Under the pieces are notes generated by a model. It was given only the letters and a program-made list of their open reading frames with translations. It searched no databases and was not told where the DNA came from. From Monoplex corrugatus (Eukaryota; Mollusca; Gastropoda; Littorinimorpha; Ranellidae): 64,000 nt of DNA. Shown piece by piece: positions 11,113 to 20,800 of the stretch (position 1 is its first letter; every line of letters starts with the position of its first letter). Location of the stretch: assembly GCA_030674185.1 (NCBI GenBank), contig JAPXFY010000022.1, positions 39,127,630 through 39,191,629 of the forward strand, given 5' to 3'. The translations under genes and the position numbers were made by a program.

Positions 11113-11360
11113 AATATGTTGCTTAAATTTCCTGAACAACCCAACACAGCAGGTGTCTTATCTCTCAGGCCTGGTTGACGTCAGGATATATCATGATATA
11201 AGCGTAGATTACAACCCTGTCACGCAGTCTCAATCCAGAGAGAGTCTACAGCATCATGATTATCATCATCATCATCGTCATCATCATCATCGTCATAGCA
11301 TTGTGAACAATTCTCTATGACACACACCAGCGAAATGGCGCAGAAATAGGATAACAATTA
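11113..11360 (+). repeat. SINE family B, 5'-truncated copy
   Basis: Lacks the tRNA-like head. Begins in the TTGCTTAAATTTCCTGAAC part and carries GCAGGTGTCTTATCTCTCAG and a long ATC tract, then A-rich sequence to about 11390. Confidence 0.8.
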
Positions 11361-11467
11361 AAAAAAAAAAAAAAAGAAAAAAAAAAAGGGGACTTGGTAG
11401 AAACCTTAACATTTCCTGGGGCCTGCTTCATGAGGGCGGTGCCTATCTCTTCTCTCTCACTGTTTTA

Positions 11468-11722
11468 TCACTGTAAGAGAGAGACAGCAAGAGAGAAAGA
11501 GAGACAGTGACAGAGAGAGTGCAAGAGAGAAGGAGAGACAGCGAGAGAAAGAGAGAGAGGCTGCAAAGGAGAAAGAGACAGCAAGAGAGAGAGAGAGAGA
11601 GAGAGAGAGACAATGAGAGAGAAAGACAGTGAGAGAGAGACAGCGAGAGAGAAAGAGAGAGACGGCAAGAGAGAGAGACAGCAAGAGAGAGAGCGAGCAA
11701 GCGAAAGAGAGAGCAAACAACA
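11468..11722. repeat. (GA)n-rich simple repeat
   Basis: Imperfect GA, GAGACA and CAAGAGA repeats over about 250 bp. Long open frames here are low-complexity artefacts. Confidence 0.9.
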
Positions 11723-11789
11723 GAGCATATATCACAGAATCAGGTCTGTAAACAATGTTTAGCAAGTTTTGTGTTTGTTGTTATATCAC

Positions 11790-11791
<2 letters not shown>

Positions 11792-11860
<69 letters not shown>
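11792..11860. repeat. (GT)n microsatellite
   Basis: About 34 uninterrupted GT units, then an impure TGCATGCG tail. Confidence 0.95.
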
Positions 11861-11934
11861 TGTGCATGCGTGCGCGCGTGCATGCATGCGTGTGTGTTAG
11901 TGTCTACGCATGTATACATATACTACACGTCATT

Positions 11935-13523
11935 ATTGAAGGGCCAGGAACGTTTTTGAGTCAATTTTTGAAAGGAGAAATAACCTATTTTCTCTTACTC
12001 TTTTCTCCAATTCGTTGCCGTAACTGAATGGATAAGAGCTCAGACAACACTGCAGTTTCCTTTTGGCACGTGTTTGGGGATTTGCCGATTTGCAATGGGC
12101 GGCCCAAGGAAGACAATTTCCACACGAAATTGTCGAATCTTCAGCAGGGTCTCTCTGACGACGCAGGCAAGGTAGCGACAAAATTCGCTTTGCACGTGCA
12201 AGGCAAGCCCTTTTTGAACACTACTCCAGCCAAAGTTGCCCGCAGACGAGGATAAAAAGGACCCGTTCTTGGTTCGTTTTAACCATGCTTGCAAGACGAC
12301 GGATGACGGATGAGCAGCGGGGGAGAGCCCTCGCTCTGCTTGATGAAGGCCTAGCGCAGCGGGAAGTTGCTAGACGACTTGAAGTGTCGCATTCCACAAT
12401 CCAGAGACTGCTGGAGCGCTTCAATGAGACTGGAGCAGTCCAGGAAAGGCGTCACACGGGTCGACCCAGAGTAACGACAAGACAGCAAGACCGCTACCTT
12501 GCCCTCTCCGTCCTGAGGGAAAGGGCATCCACTGCGGTGACCTTGAGGGGTCAGCTGAGGGACGCAACAGGTGCTAACATCAGCTGCAGCACGGTGAGAA
12601 GACGGCTACATGAGGCAAACTTGAGGTCACGGAGACCGGCCGTCCGACCCGTGCTGTCACCGGTCAACAGAGTGCGCCGCATGACCTGGGCCAGGGAGCA
12701 CGTGACCTGGACAAGGCAACAGTGGGCCCGGGTCTTGTTTTCGGATGAGTCCAGGTTCACCCTGACCTTTAATGATGGCCGGGCTCGGGTGTGGCGACGT
12801 CAAGGGGAGAGGTTCGCTGACGCCACTGTCCAAGAGCATAACCGGTACGGCGGCGGGTCGGTGATGGTGTGGGGTGGCATGAGCCGTGGTACCCGGACCC
12901 CCCTGCTCCCCATTGACGGCATCCTGAACGGGGTCCGGTACCGGGACGAGGTTCTGGCGGCCGTGGCACTGCCTGCGCTTGTGGACCTTGGTCAAGGCGC
13001 CATCTTCCAGGACGACAATGCACCTGCGCATCGAGCACGCCTTGTGACCGACTTCCTGGAGCAGCATGAAGTCGTCCGTATGGCCTGGCCAGCGTGCTCA
13101 CCTGACCTGAACCCAATTGAACACCTCTGGGATGTGCTCGGGAGGCGCATCAGGGACAACCACCCCCCACCGGGCACCCTGGCCAGGCTGGTCGACATCC
13201 TGCAGATCGAGTGGGCGGCCATCCCTCAGGACACACTCCGTACCCTTGTGGGGTCGACGCATCGGCGCTGTGAAGCATGCATCCAGGCTCGGGGCGGACA
13301 CACGCGATATTGAAAACAGATTGGCCAAATCTGACACTTTCTGTTTTTTGAAAAGGGGGGGATGTTCCTTTAAATGCATGTGCTGTTCACTAATGGGTCA
13401 TTGTGCTAATTTCTTTTTCCAAAACAAGTGTGGAAATGATGAAATAAAACATAGAATCAATTCTAAACATTGTCAATTATTTCAACTGAAAATTAGAGAG
13501 GAAGGAAGAAGTGGCCCTTAAAT
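11935..13523 (+). mobile_element. Tc1/mariner-type transposon
   Basis: Putative element around the transposase gene at 12285-13313. Left end TATTGAAGGGCCAGGAACG and right end (reverse complement) AATTTAAGGGCCACTTCTTC share the core AAGGGCCA near TA dinucleotides, as expected for TA-targeting elements. The ends do not align perfectly, so boundaries are approximate. Confidence 0.6.
12285..13313 (+). CDS. Tc1-like transposase (DD34E), intact
   Basis: Uninterrupted 342-residue frame of Tc1/IS630 transposase size. Residues 1-60 form a paired-type helix-turn-helix (QREVARRLEVSHSTIQRLL), followed by a GRPR AT-hook-like motif near residue 60. The DDE catalytic triad is complete: Asp in LFSDESRF, Asp in QDDNAPAH, and Glu in SPDLNPIEHLWD with exactly 34 residues between the second Asp and the Glu. 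GGGSVMVWGGM precedes the second Asp as in the family. The first ATG is preceded by AACC, a fair start context. Base composition is much richer in GC than the surroundings, suggesting recent arrival. It cuts and pastes DNA at TA sites. Intactness suggests possible activity, which the sequence alone cannot prove. Confidence 0.95.
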   Translation: MLARRRMTDEQRGRALALLDEGLAQREVARRLEVSHSTIQRLLERFNETGAVQERRHTGRPRVTTRQQDRYLALSVLRERASTAVTLRGQLRDATGANISCSTVRRRLHEANLRSRRPAVRPVLSPVNRVRRMTWAREHVTWTRQQWARVLFSDESRFTLTFNDGRARVWRRQGERFADATVQEHNRYGGGSVMVWGGMSRGTRTPLLPIDGILNGVRYRDEVLAAVALPALVDLGQGAIFQDDNAPAHRARLVTDFLEQHEVVRMAWPACSPDLNPIEHLWDVLGRRIRDNHPPPGTLARLVDILQIEWAAIPQDTLRTLVGSTHRRCEACIQARGGHTRY

Positions 13524-13837
13524 TATGATTAGGAGTATATGTATCTGCATATGACAGTGTGTATTCACGTATATGCCTTCAAATGGAAGACAGTTCTTGT
13601 ATCTCACATGTATGATACTGTTGTTTTGTGATTTTCTTGCCTTGTTCTTTATCATATCAATGCTAATGTCATTTTGATTTATTGCTGACATATACTTTTA
13701 ATTTGTTCTGTAAGATGCAAAGCCTTCAGGTCCTGGATTCCTGGAATGCTGTACAATACAAATCTTTGTTAATTTTCATTATTATCATAAAATTCACAAT
13801 ATTCTCCCAGACCAGTTTTGTATGTTGTGGGCTGGGA
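13524..13837. other. unassigned AT-rich sequence
   Basis: No gene or repeat recognised between the Tc1 element and the next MITE. Confidence 0.5.
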
Positions 13838-14362
13838 ATAACCCTTTGGCTCCGGCAACTTATCCACCAACTGTTAAAACTTAACCCTTTGACTTCCGCA
13901 ACCTCTCCACCAACTGCAAAAATGTAACCCTTTGACTCCCGCACCCTATCCACCAACTGCAAAAACTTAACCCTTTGACTCGCATCTTATCCGCCAATGC
14001 AAAAACTTAACCCTTTGACTCCTGCATCTTATCCACCAAATGCAGAAAACTTAACCTTTTGACTCCTGCACCCTATCCACCAACTGCAAAAACTTAACCC
14101 TTTGACTCTTGTACCCCATCCACCAACTGCGGGGACTTGACCCTTTGACGCCCTCACCCTATCCATCAGCTTCATGCAGTAAACTGGTGGATAGGGTGAG
14201 GGAGCCTAAGGCTTAAGTTTTTGCTTTTGCTTTGGTAGCATGCTTGACAAAGCAGGATGCTGGTGGACAGGGTGGGGGAGTCAAAGGGTTAAGTTTTTGC
14301 TTTGCTACCATGCTTGAAAATGCAGAATGCTGGTGCACAGGGTGTGGGAGTCTAAGGGTTAA
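13838..14362. mobile_element. TTAA-MITE copy with about 6 tandem left subunits
   Basis: The left terminal subunit (AACCCTTTGACTCC ... CCACCAACTGCAAAAACTT) is repeated about six times before the central palindrome, against one or two in ordinary copies. The right half has two TTTGCTTTG(C/G)TA subunits and ends at TTAA 14359. An intermediate stage between ordinary copies and the array at 51333. Confidence 0.85.
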
Positions 14363-14574
14363 CGGCGCTATCAAAAGAACCAACCAGCCTCTTGAAGTGA
14401 CTCATTAAAACACACAAAAAATGAAGTTAAATTTAATGCAGTTATTTTAACAGGTTTTACCTACATACAGTAGCACTAACATACAAAACAAATGTTTTAA
14501 ATGCCTAAATTTAACATAAGCAGAGATAAGCATGGAACAAAGACAAGCCGAACAAATATAAAATAATTCTGAAA
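14363..14574. other. AT-rich unassigned sequence
   Basis: No feature recognised; leads into the tandem repeat that starts near 14575. Confidence 0.4.
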
Positions 14575-15165
14575 AAAAAAGAAAGAAAAAAGTACTATCA
14601 TAATAGAAAAGCAAACAATCGCACAATTCAAATATCAGAACACAATCCAAAAAACAACAAAAAAGTAATACTATCATCATAGAAAAACAAACAATAGCAC
14701 AAATGTTAGAACACACACACATACACACACACACACACAAATGTACTACCATTATACAAAAGCAAACAATTACACAATTCAAATATCAGAACAAAAAACA
14801 AAGTACTACCATCATACAAAAACAAACAATCGCACAATTCAAATATTAGAACACACCAAGGACAAAAAGATGTACTATCATTACAGAAAAGCAATCACAC
14901 AATGCAAATGTTAGAACAGTTACTGTTGTTCTTGTTTAAAGCCTAGCTGACTGCATAAAGCCATATCAGGGCTATAACTGTTTCAAACCATGCTCAATAG
15001 TTCAACAATATAAAAAGGAAAAGAAAATTAATATTAGAACACAATCCCCCCCCCCCAAAAAAAAAACAACAACAAAAACAACCACCCAAAAACAAAAAAC
15101 AAAATAAAGGTACTATCATCATGAAAAAGGAAACAATGGCAGAATTCAAATATTAGAACACAGCC
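14575..15165. repeat. degenerate tandem repeat of about 60-80 bp, interrupted
   Basis: About six units around AGTACTATCATCATA(C/G)AAAA, CAAACAATCGCACAATTCAA and ATATTAGAACACA. A family A fragment interrupts the array at about 14916-15033, and one more unit follows near 15110-15160, so the array predates that insertion. Confidence 0.8.
14916..15033 (+). repeat. family A fragment (5' end only)
   Basis: Begins TTACTGTTGTTCTTGTTTAA, continues AGCCATATCAGGGCTATAAC and breaks off after the A-rich AAAAGGAAAAGAAAATTAA. Confidence 0.8.
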
Positions 15166-15329
15166 TCAGGAAAAGACTCAAGATATTTGGCTGACATCGC
15201 ACACAACCAACCACACACAAGCCAATGTTGTTCAGACATAGGAACAATCACCATTATGATCACAGCCATGTCCAAAAGCGGGCCCAGCCAGACTCCTGCA
15301 CCCTGTCCACCAGCATCCTGCAAAATCGA

Positions 15330-15831
15330 AGTGAATGTCTAGTTCTTCGGAAGGGGACGAAAAATGAGTCGGACTTGTGTGCCTTCTGGCTGCGCACGTT
15401 AAAGATCCCACGGCAGTTGAAAATCGTGAAGAGCAGGGCATTGCCCGGCTGCCTTGGTAAAAATCATTGGTGATATAGGTTGATTTCCCAGATCCCACCC
15501 CTTGAAGACCAATTAACCTTCTTGGTTTAAAAAACAAAAGTGACTATGAATTTAAAGCGAGGGAGAGGGGATGGGCGCCGCCCTCGTGGTGCTGGACCCT
15601 GGAAAAGCTGAGGTCTCTGCCACCTCACTCCCCTATGACCTCAGGGTTATGGAACTATCCAGATAGGACCTCAGGACCTGGCCGGCTCATGGGTTTATGT
15701 GTAGGCTTAAGGCCTGTGCCGTAATCATTCTGGATCTTATCCATCACATGGCACCTGTGACGTGAGTGCATATGGAATTCATTCCAAGTGTGAAGATGTC
15801 ATCTCGAGAAATTGAAACTGAAACTGAAACC
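15330..15831 (+). repeat. dispersed repeat family E, near full length
   Basis: About 500-bp repeat. The 5' part carries GACTTGTGTGCCTTCTGGCT, AAGATCCCACGGCAGTTGAA and GAGCAGGGCATTGCCCGGCT. The 3' part starts with GGGCGCCGCCCTCGTGG and holds GACCTCAGGACCTGGCC, CATCACATGGCACCTGTGA and the tail ATTGAAACTGAAACTGAAAC. An inverted near-full copy is at 44225-44790. The short tandem tail suggests a retroposed SINE; no clear pol III box was found. Confidence 0.82.
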
Positions 15832-16028
15832 TGCATCGTCAACCATGCTAGCAAAGCAAAAACTTAACCCTTTGACTCCTGCACCCTATCCACCAACTGC
15901 AAAAACTTAAAACCTTTTAATTCCATCACCCTATCAGGGTTGAGAGAATCAAAGGTAAAGTTTTTGCTTTCTGGCATGGTTGACAATGCAGGAAGCTGGT
16001 GGACAGGGTGCAGTAGTCAAAGAGTTAA
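15826..16028. mobile_element. TTAA-MITE copy, rearranged
   Basis: Begins with a reversed right-end fragment (CATGCTAGCAAAGCAAAAAC), then the standard left terminus at TTAA 15864, ending at TTAA 16025. Confidence 0.75.
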
Positions 16029-16433
16029 CACATCAATGACCCTGGAAAAGTGAAAACTAAGAATGAAGATTTAAGTACATGTATCATTGCCTTCACACGA
16101 ATAATCGTACAGACGCACACACAAAATACACACACACATACACACATACTGACATACACACACACACACTGATATTCACTCACCACACACACACACACAC
16201 ACACTCACACTGACATACACATACACGCATATACATATACATATGGACACACAGACACACGATTACAGCCATCACAAAAGCGTAACAAACACCTTCTACA
16301 GATTAAAAAAAAAAGGTCTTTCCTAGGTAAGCTACAGCATCACACAATTGATAAAAAAACCAATATCAACCAGTACTTTAAACAAATCAACAACATGATT
16401 AAAAACCAATATCAACGAATGCTTTAACCTTTT
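16029..16433. repeat. CA-rich microsatellite region
   Basis: Interrupted (CA)n and CATA repeats at about 16110-16260. The remainder is unassigned AT-rich sequence. Confidence 0.7.
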
Positions 16434-16616
16434 GACTCCCATACCCTATCCACCAACTACAAAAACTTAACTGGATGACTCCCTCACCCTATCCGCCAGC
16501 TTCCTGCAGGAAGCTGACAGATAGGATAAGGGAGTCAAAGGGTTAAGTTTTTGCTTTGATAGCATGGTTGACAATACAGGACGCTGATGGACATGGTGCA
16601 GGAGTCAAAGGGTTAA
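16434..16616. mobile_element. TTAA-MITE copy
   Basis: TTAA at 16434 and 16613, left subunits, CTTCCTGCAGGAAG centre and the TTGACAATACAGGA right half. Confidence 0.85.
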
Positions 16617-17317
16617 AAAATCACAGCATGATTACTCACATTTCTTGCCTAAGAAATCAACAAATAATCACATTTACTGAGAAATCAACAATAACAATCA
16701 CTAATCAAGGATTATAACTCTTGAGAGTCACGTAGGAGTTATCTCCCATATTGTAGAATTTCTTAAAATCCAACATAGTTTATGCTACCCATTCAACTAG
16801 CAAAGAAGCAGCCACAAAGCACAAAACTGTAAGCTCAGAACATTCCCCAAAAAAGGAATGCCCAAGCCTACCTTTATACCCCGCAACTACACCTACACAC
16901 AACTATGAGGGAAGAGAGAAATGCAACAACATATTGGTCTCATAATAACAATCACTGCTTTGGTAATATAGTGAAGCATACAAACAACCTCCCTCCACAA
17001 TATCACATTTATTAACAAAATAAACTGAGTTAAAGAAACATTATATCAATTTTATTCATAAAATAAAAGAAACATGCTTTTAATGAACAATTTACAGGAT
17101 CACTTTTAACTGGACTCAAAAGCCTGTTAAAAATATCATGGATGCATACGTACAACACAAATTTTCACGTTTCCTTGAACATTTTACGCAGTGTTAAAAA
17201 CAATATCAACATTTGGTGTTGTTAAGAAAAAAAAAGAATTACAAAATCGACAAAATAAAAAAAACAATCAGTCATCACAACCAGATTTTGTTAAAAAATA
17301 TATCACTGAGCATTGGA
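16617..17317. other. unassigned; contains a block shared with 21690-21770
   Basis: No gene seen. The block near 16704-16780 (ATAACTCTTGAGAGTCACGT and TTATCTCCCATATTGTAGAA) recurs inverted inside the TTAA element at 20801-22184, so part of this stretch is a dispersed repeat. Confidence 0.5.
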
Positions 17318-17452
17318 TTAACTCTTTGACACCCGCACCTTATCTTCCAACTGCAAAAACGTAACCTTTTGACTCCTTCATCCTATCCACCAGCTTCCTG
17401 CAGGAAACAGTGCAGGATGCTGGTGGACAGAGGGTAGGGGTCAAAGGGTTAA
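17318..17452. mobile_element. TTAA-MITE copy (shortened)
   Basis: TTAA at 17318 and 17449. The central palindrome runs straight into CAGTGCAGGATGCTGG, so much of the right inner arm is missing. Confidence 0.82.
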
Positions 17453-17473
17453 AAAATATCACTGTGCATCAGA

Positions 17474-17660
17474 TTAACCCTTTGACTCCCGCACCTTATC
17501 TTCCAACAGCAAAAACTTAACCCTTTGACTCCCTCACCCTATACACCAGCTTCCCACAGGAAGCTGGTGGATAGGGTGAGTCAAAGGATTAAGTTTTTGC
17601 TTTGTTAGCATGGTTGACAATGCAGGATGCTGATGGATAGGGTGCAGGGGTCTGAGTTAA
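17474..17660. mobile_element. TTAA-MITE copy
   Basis: TTAA at 17474 and 17657. Only 21 bp separate it from the previous copy, and these resemble the left flank of that copy (AAAAAATATCACTG(A/T)GCAT): a tandem duplication of element plus flank. Confidence 0.85.
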
Positions 17661-17862
17661 ACATACTGAGTACAAACACTAACTTGAGGTAAAAAAATTA
17701 TTTTTGGATTCTAGCCAGGTCATCCTGAAATCAAACAAGGCAAAAGAACAAAATACAGACATTTTGTAATGAACATCAACACAATTTAAGAGGCAGCACA
17801 GTTTATGCCTGTTATTATCATCATTATTACCATAATTATTATTATCATCATTAGTATTATTA

Positions 17863-18436
17863 TGATTAAAGCGTTTAGAGCCCAGCCTACTACTGATCAG
17901 AGCCATGTCACGGCTATAACCTTCTCACCATGAACCCAGAGAAAAAAATACATGGAAAAGAAAATTCAGTACACACATCATTACATTCATGCAAAAAATA
18001 TATTCTACAGATGTGCCCCTGACGTTGGTCATTCTGCCAAATTTATCACCAGGGACATTAAAAACAAACAAACAAACAAAAATCATATGAACACAAATGC
18101 ATAAACAAAACAAAGCGCACAAAAGCGTACTTAAATACTGGCCTCTATTTCCTAAAATTGCCATTGAGCAGTTCATAATTCCTCCCAGCTAAAATTGCAG
18201 TTAACACATGCACGCAATCATCAATCCTAAAAGACAGAAAGTATGTAAATCTTTATCGAACACACACAGGTGAATGGACCAGCAAGGCAGAAAATGATAA
18301 AGAGATGACAGAAAGCAAAGAAACAAGGCAGAAACAAAGAAAGAGAGTGACAGAAAAGAGGAAATTTCTAGCACAGAATTTCTGGAAGGTGGGGATACAA
18401 TTTATACTGAAAGAGCCCCTGGCATCCCCAAAGTGG
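17863..18436 (+). repeat. family A, near full length
   Basis: From TTTAGAGCCCAGCCTACT to CCCCTGGCATCCCCA, with the conserved blocks GAATGGACCAGCAAGGCAG and GAATTTCTGGAAGGTGGGGA. Confidence 0.85.
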
Positions 18437-18514
18437 TTTTTGGTTGTTGTCAAGTTAATGAGATTCAAGTCATATGTGGCAGTGTGTACATAACACTCAG
18501 TGGTGCAGTATGTA

Positions 18515-18711
18515 TTAAATCTTTTGACTCCCACATCCTATCCACAAACTGCAAAGAATTCACCCTTTGACTCCCTCACCCTATCCAACACCTTCCTGTG
18601 CTGGAAGCTGTGGATAGGGTGAGGGTGTCAAAGGGTTAAGTTTTAGCTTTGCTGGCATGGTTAACAATGTAGAATGCTGGTGGAGACAGGGTATGGGAGT
18701 CAAAGGGTTAA
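18515..18711. mobile_element. TTAA-MITE copy
   Basis: TTAA at 18515 and 18708, two left subunits, a damaged centre (CTTCCTGTGCTGGAAG) and the usual right half. Confidence 0.83.
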
Positions 18712-18899
18712 AACGGAATGTGGCTGTATGTATTTACGTTCACCTGAATCAAAAATGGCAGTGCATTGTCTTCAGCTGGAACCTAAAAATGGACGTTACA
18801 CAGAGAGATGAAAGGATTAAAATGACGATCAATGTAACCACACAGCAACTACATGTTCAAGGACACAACAAAAATAACAGTTCCATTCTATGGTTTTTC

Positions 18900-19075
18900 A
18901 GTTTTGAGTTTCTCAAGATGACGTCTCCGCGTTTAGAACGAATTCCATATGCACTAACGTCACAGGTGCCACGTGTATGGTGATCATGGCACAAGCCCTA
19001 AGCCTGCACATAAAACCCATGAGCTGGCCAGGTCCAGAAGCCCTACTAGACTACATTTTACCTAGTCTATATCTT
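18900..19075 (-). repeat. family E 3' fragment
   Basis: Inverted 3' end: CAGTTTTGAGTTTCTCAAGA, GAATTCCATATGCACTAACG, AAGCCTGCACATAAAACCCA and GAGCTGGCCAGGTCC match the tail of 15545-15831. Confidence 0.78.
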
Positions 19076-19263
19076 ATACTGGTATTTTATCAACCTGCTA
19101 CTGGAATAATCTTGGTCACATGTAAATGGCATCTGCATGTGTGTATCTTACCTTCAAAAAAGGAAGTCATGTTATTATGAGCTTAGCCAACTGCTGAAAA
19201 GCATACCAGAAGAGCCACCAGACCACCAACAAAAGTCTAAAAAGTTTAAAAACTATATCCACT

Positions 19264-19973
19264 TTAACCCCTTCCATGCCACAGTATTTGTGGCCTTTTG
19301 CACTGCTGTCTGCTAGGACAAAATCTGTTTTTTTTTGGTACGTTTACTAATTTGTTTATTGCTCATTCATTTCGTAAGATATCTTTTCAGTTTTTGGCAC
19401 GTTTTTTCCTAATACCCTTGGCTATGGTTTGATGTCATAGTTATTTAATTTGGTTGAAAAATAGTGTGATTAGAGCTGACATAATGAGCCTTTTTCTTTA
19501 AAAAAAATGCTTTCGGAACATACAAACACACACAGTAGCACACAAAACCAAACAAACCAGAGAAAAATTTGTTTTTTGTAGGTGAAAAACATCAAGCGAA
19601 AAAGTTTTCTTACTATTATTACTCTCTGTGAATGTTTTCTATGCAACATTCAGTAAGTTCTTGGGTGTAGCACAGTGGAGGAAGAAACAGAATAGGCAGT
19701 TGTTCCACCATCTTGAATCACAATACCGGTTCATTACTTTCCAATGCTAATTAGACTAATTAATATTCAATTCTCCGAACGGTCAAAGGGAAATAACTGC
19801 ACTTTGACATCTCCACAAGAGGTTGGCCAAGTTTCTAGCGGTATCTCCCATCTTTTTTCCCCCGAAATTTTGATGACGAAAATTTCCTGTGGCAACATGA
19901 TTATGGGCGTACGGACATGTCAAAACGGTCCCGTAACGCGTAGTAGACATGGCATAAGCAGGGAAGAGGTTAA
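19264..19973. mobile_element. TTAA-bounded non-autonomous element (piggyBac type)
   Basis: About 710 bp bounded by TTAA at 19264 and 19970. Left terminus CCCCTTCCATGCC and right terminus (reverse complement) CCTCTTCCCTGCTTATGCC form an imperfect inverted repeat similar to that of the element at 58139-60176. No transposase frame is visible inside. Superfamily assignment rests on target site and termini only. Confidence 0.65.
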
Positions 19974-20044
19974 ACTCATATCAGCCAAGTGGTAAGAAAT
20001 TCTGGGGAGAGCCACACTAGAAGGTCTTCAGAGGAGGAACTCCT

Positions 20045-20785
20045 GTCAAGTAAGTTATTGTTACTGTTATTTTGGTTTAACCCTTCAACTCCCGCATCCT
20101 ATTCACCAACAGCAAAAACTTAACTCTTTGATTCCCTCACCCTATCCACCAGCTTCCTGCAGGAAGCTGGTCAACAGGGTGAGGGAATCAAAGGTTGAGT
20201 TTTTGCTTTGCTAGCATGGTTGACAATGCAGTATGCCAACTGACAGGTAGCAGAAGTCAAAGGGTTAAAGCCCAGCCAACTGCATACAGCTATATCAGGG
20301 CTATAAGCGTATCAAAACGTACACTAAACTTTAACAGGAAAAAAAAAAAAGAAAAAAATTAAGTACAAATATCAACACATTCATACGCATAATCCAAGGA
20401 GATGCCCCTGGTGTTGACCACTCCGTCCAATTTATCACACTGGGGACCCCAAAAAAACCCCACCTGAATACAATTTTTTTTTATCTAAACACAACAGAGG
20501 ACACTAAAACATATAAAAACGGGCCTAAATTACCTACAACTGCTTCTGCATATCACATTTCCTTAGAGCCACGAACGCAGTTAATACATGTACCCAATCA
20601 TCAATCCGAAGAGGAAGTATGAAAGACTTTATCGAACACCACAGGTGAATGGACCAGCAAGGCAGAAAATGAAGAAATGAAAGAAGCAAAGGAACAAGGC
20701 AGAAACAAAGAAAGTGACAGAAAAGGGGAAATTTTTAGCACAGAATTTCCAGAAGGTGGGGATATTATTTATACTGAACACCTCA
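20045..20785 (+). repeat. family A copy, interrupted by a MITE
   Basis: The 5' end (TTATTGTTACTGTTATTTTGG) lies left of 20077, and the body resumes at 20265 with TTAAAGCCCAGCCAACTGC. A TTAA-MITE sits between, exactly at the TTTAAA that sister copies carry uninterrupted. The 3' end is lost near the next TTAA element. Confidence 0.85.
20077..20268. mobile_element. TTAA-MITE copy inside family A
   Basis: TTAA at 20077 and 20265. Comparison with uninterrupted family A copies (8503, 56192) shows a clean insertion with TTAA duplicated. Confidence 0.9.
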
Positions 20786-20800
20786 ACAGTGTTGCCTTAT

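Noticed and set aside
11443..11765. Ser/Leu-rich frames over the (GA)n tract
   Set aside because: Simple repeat translated in three frames.
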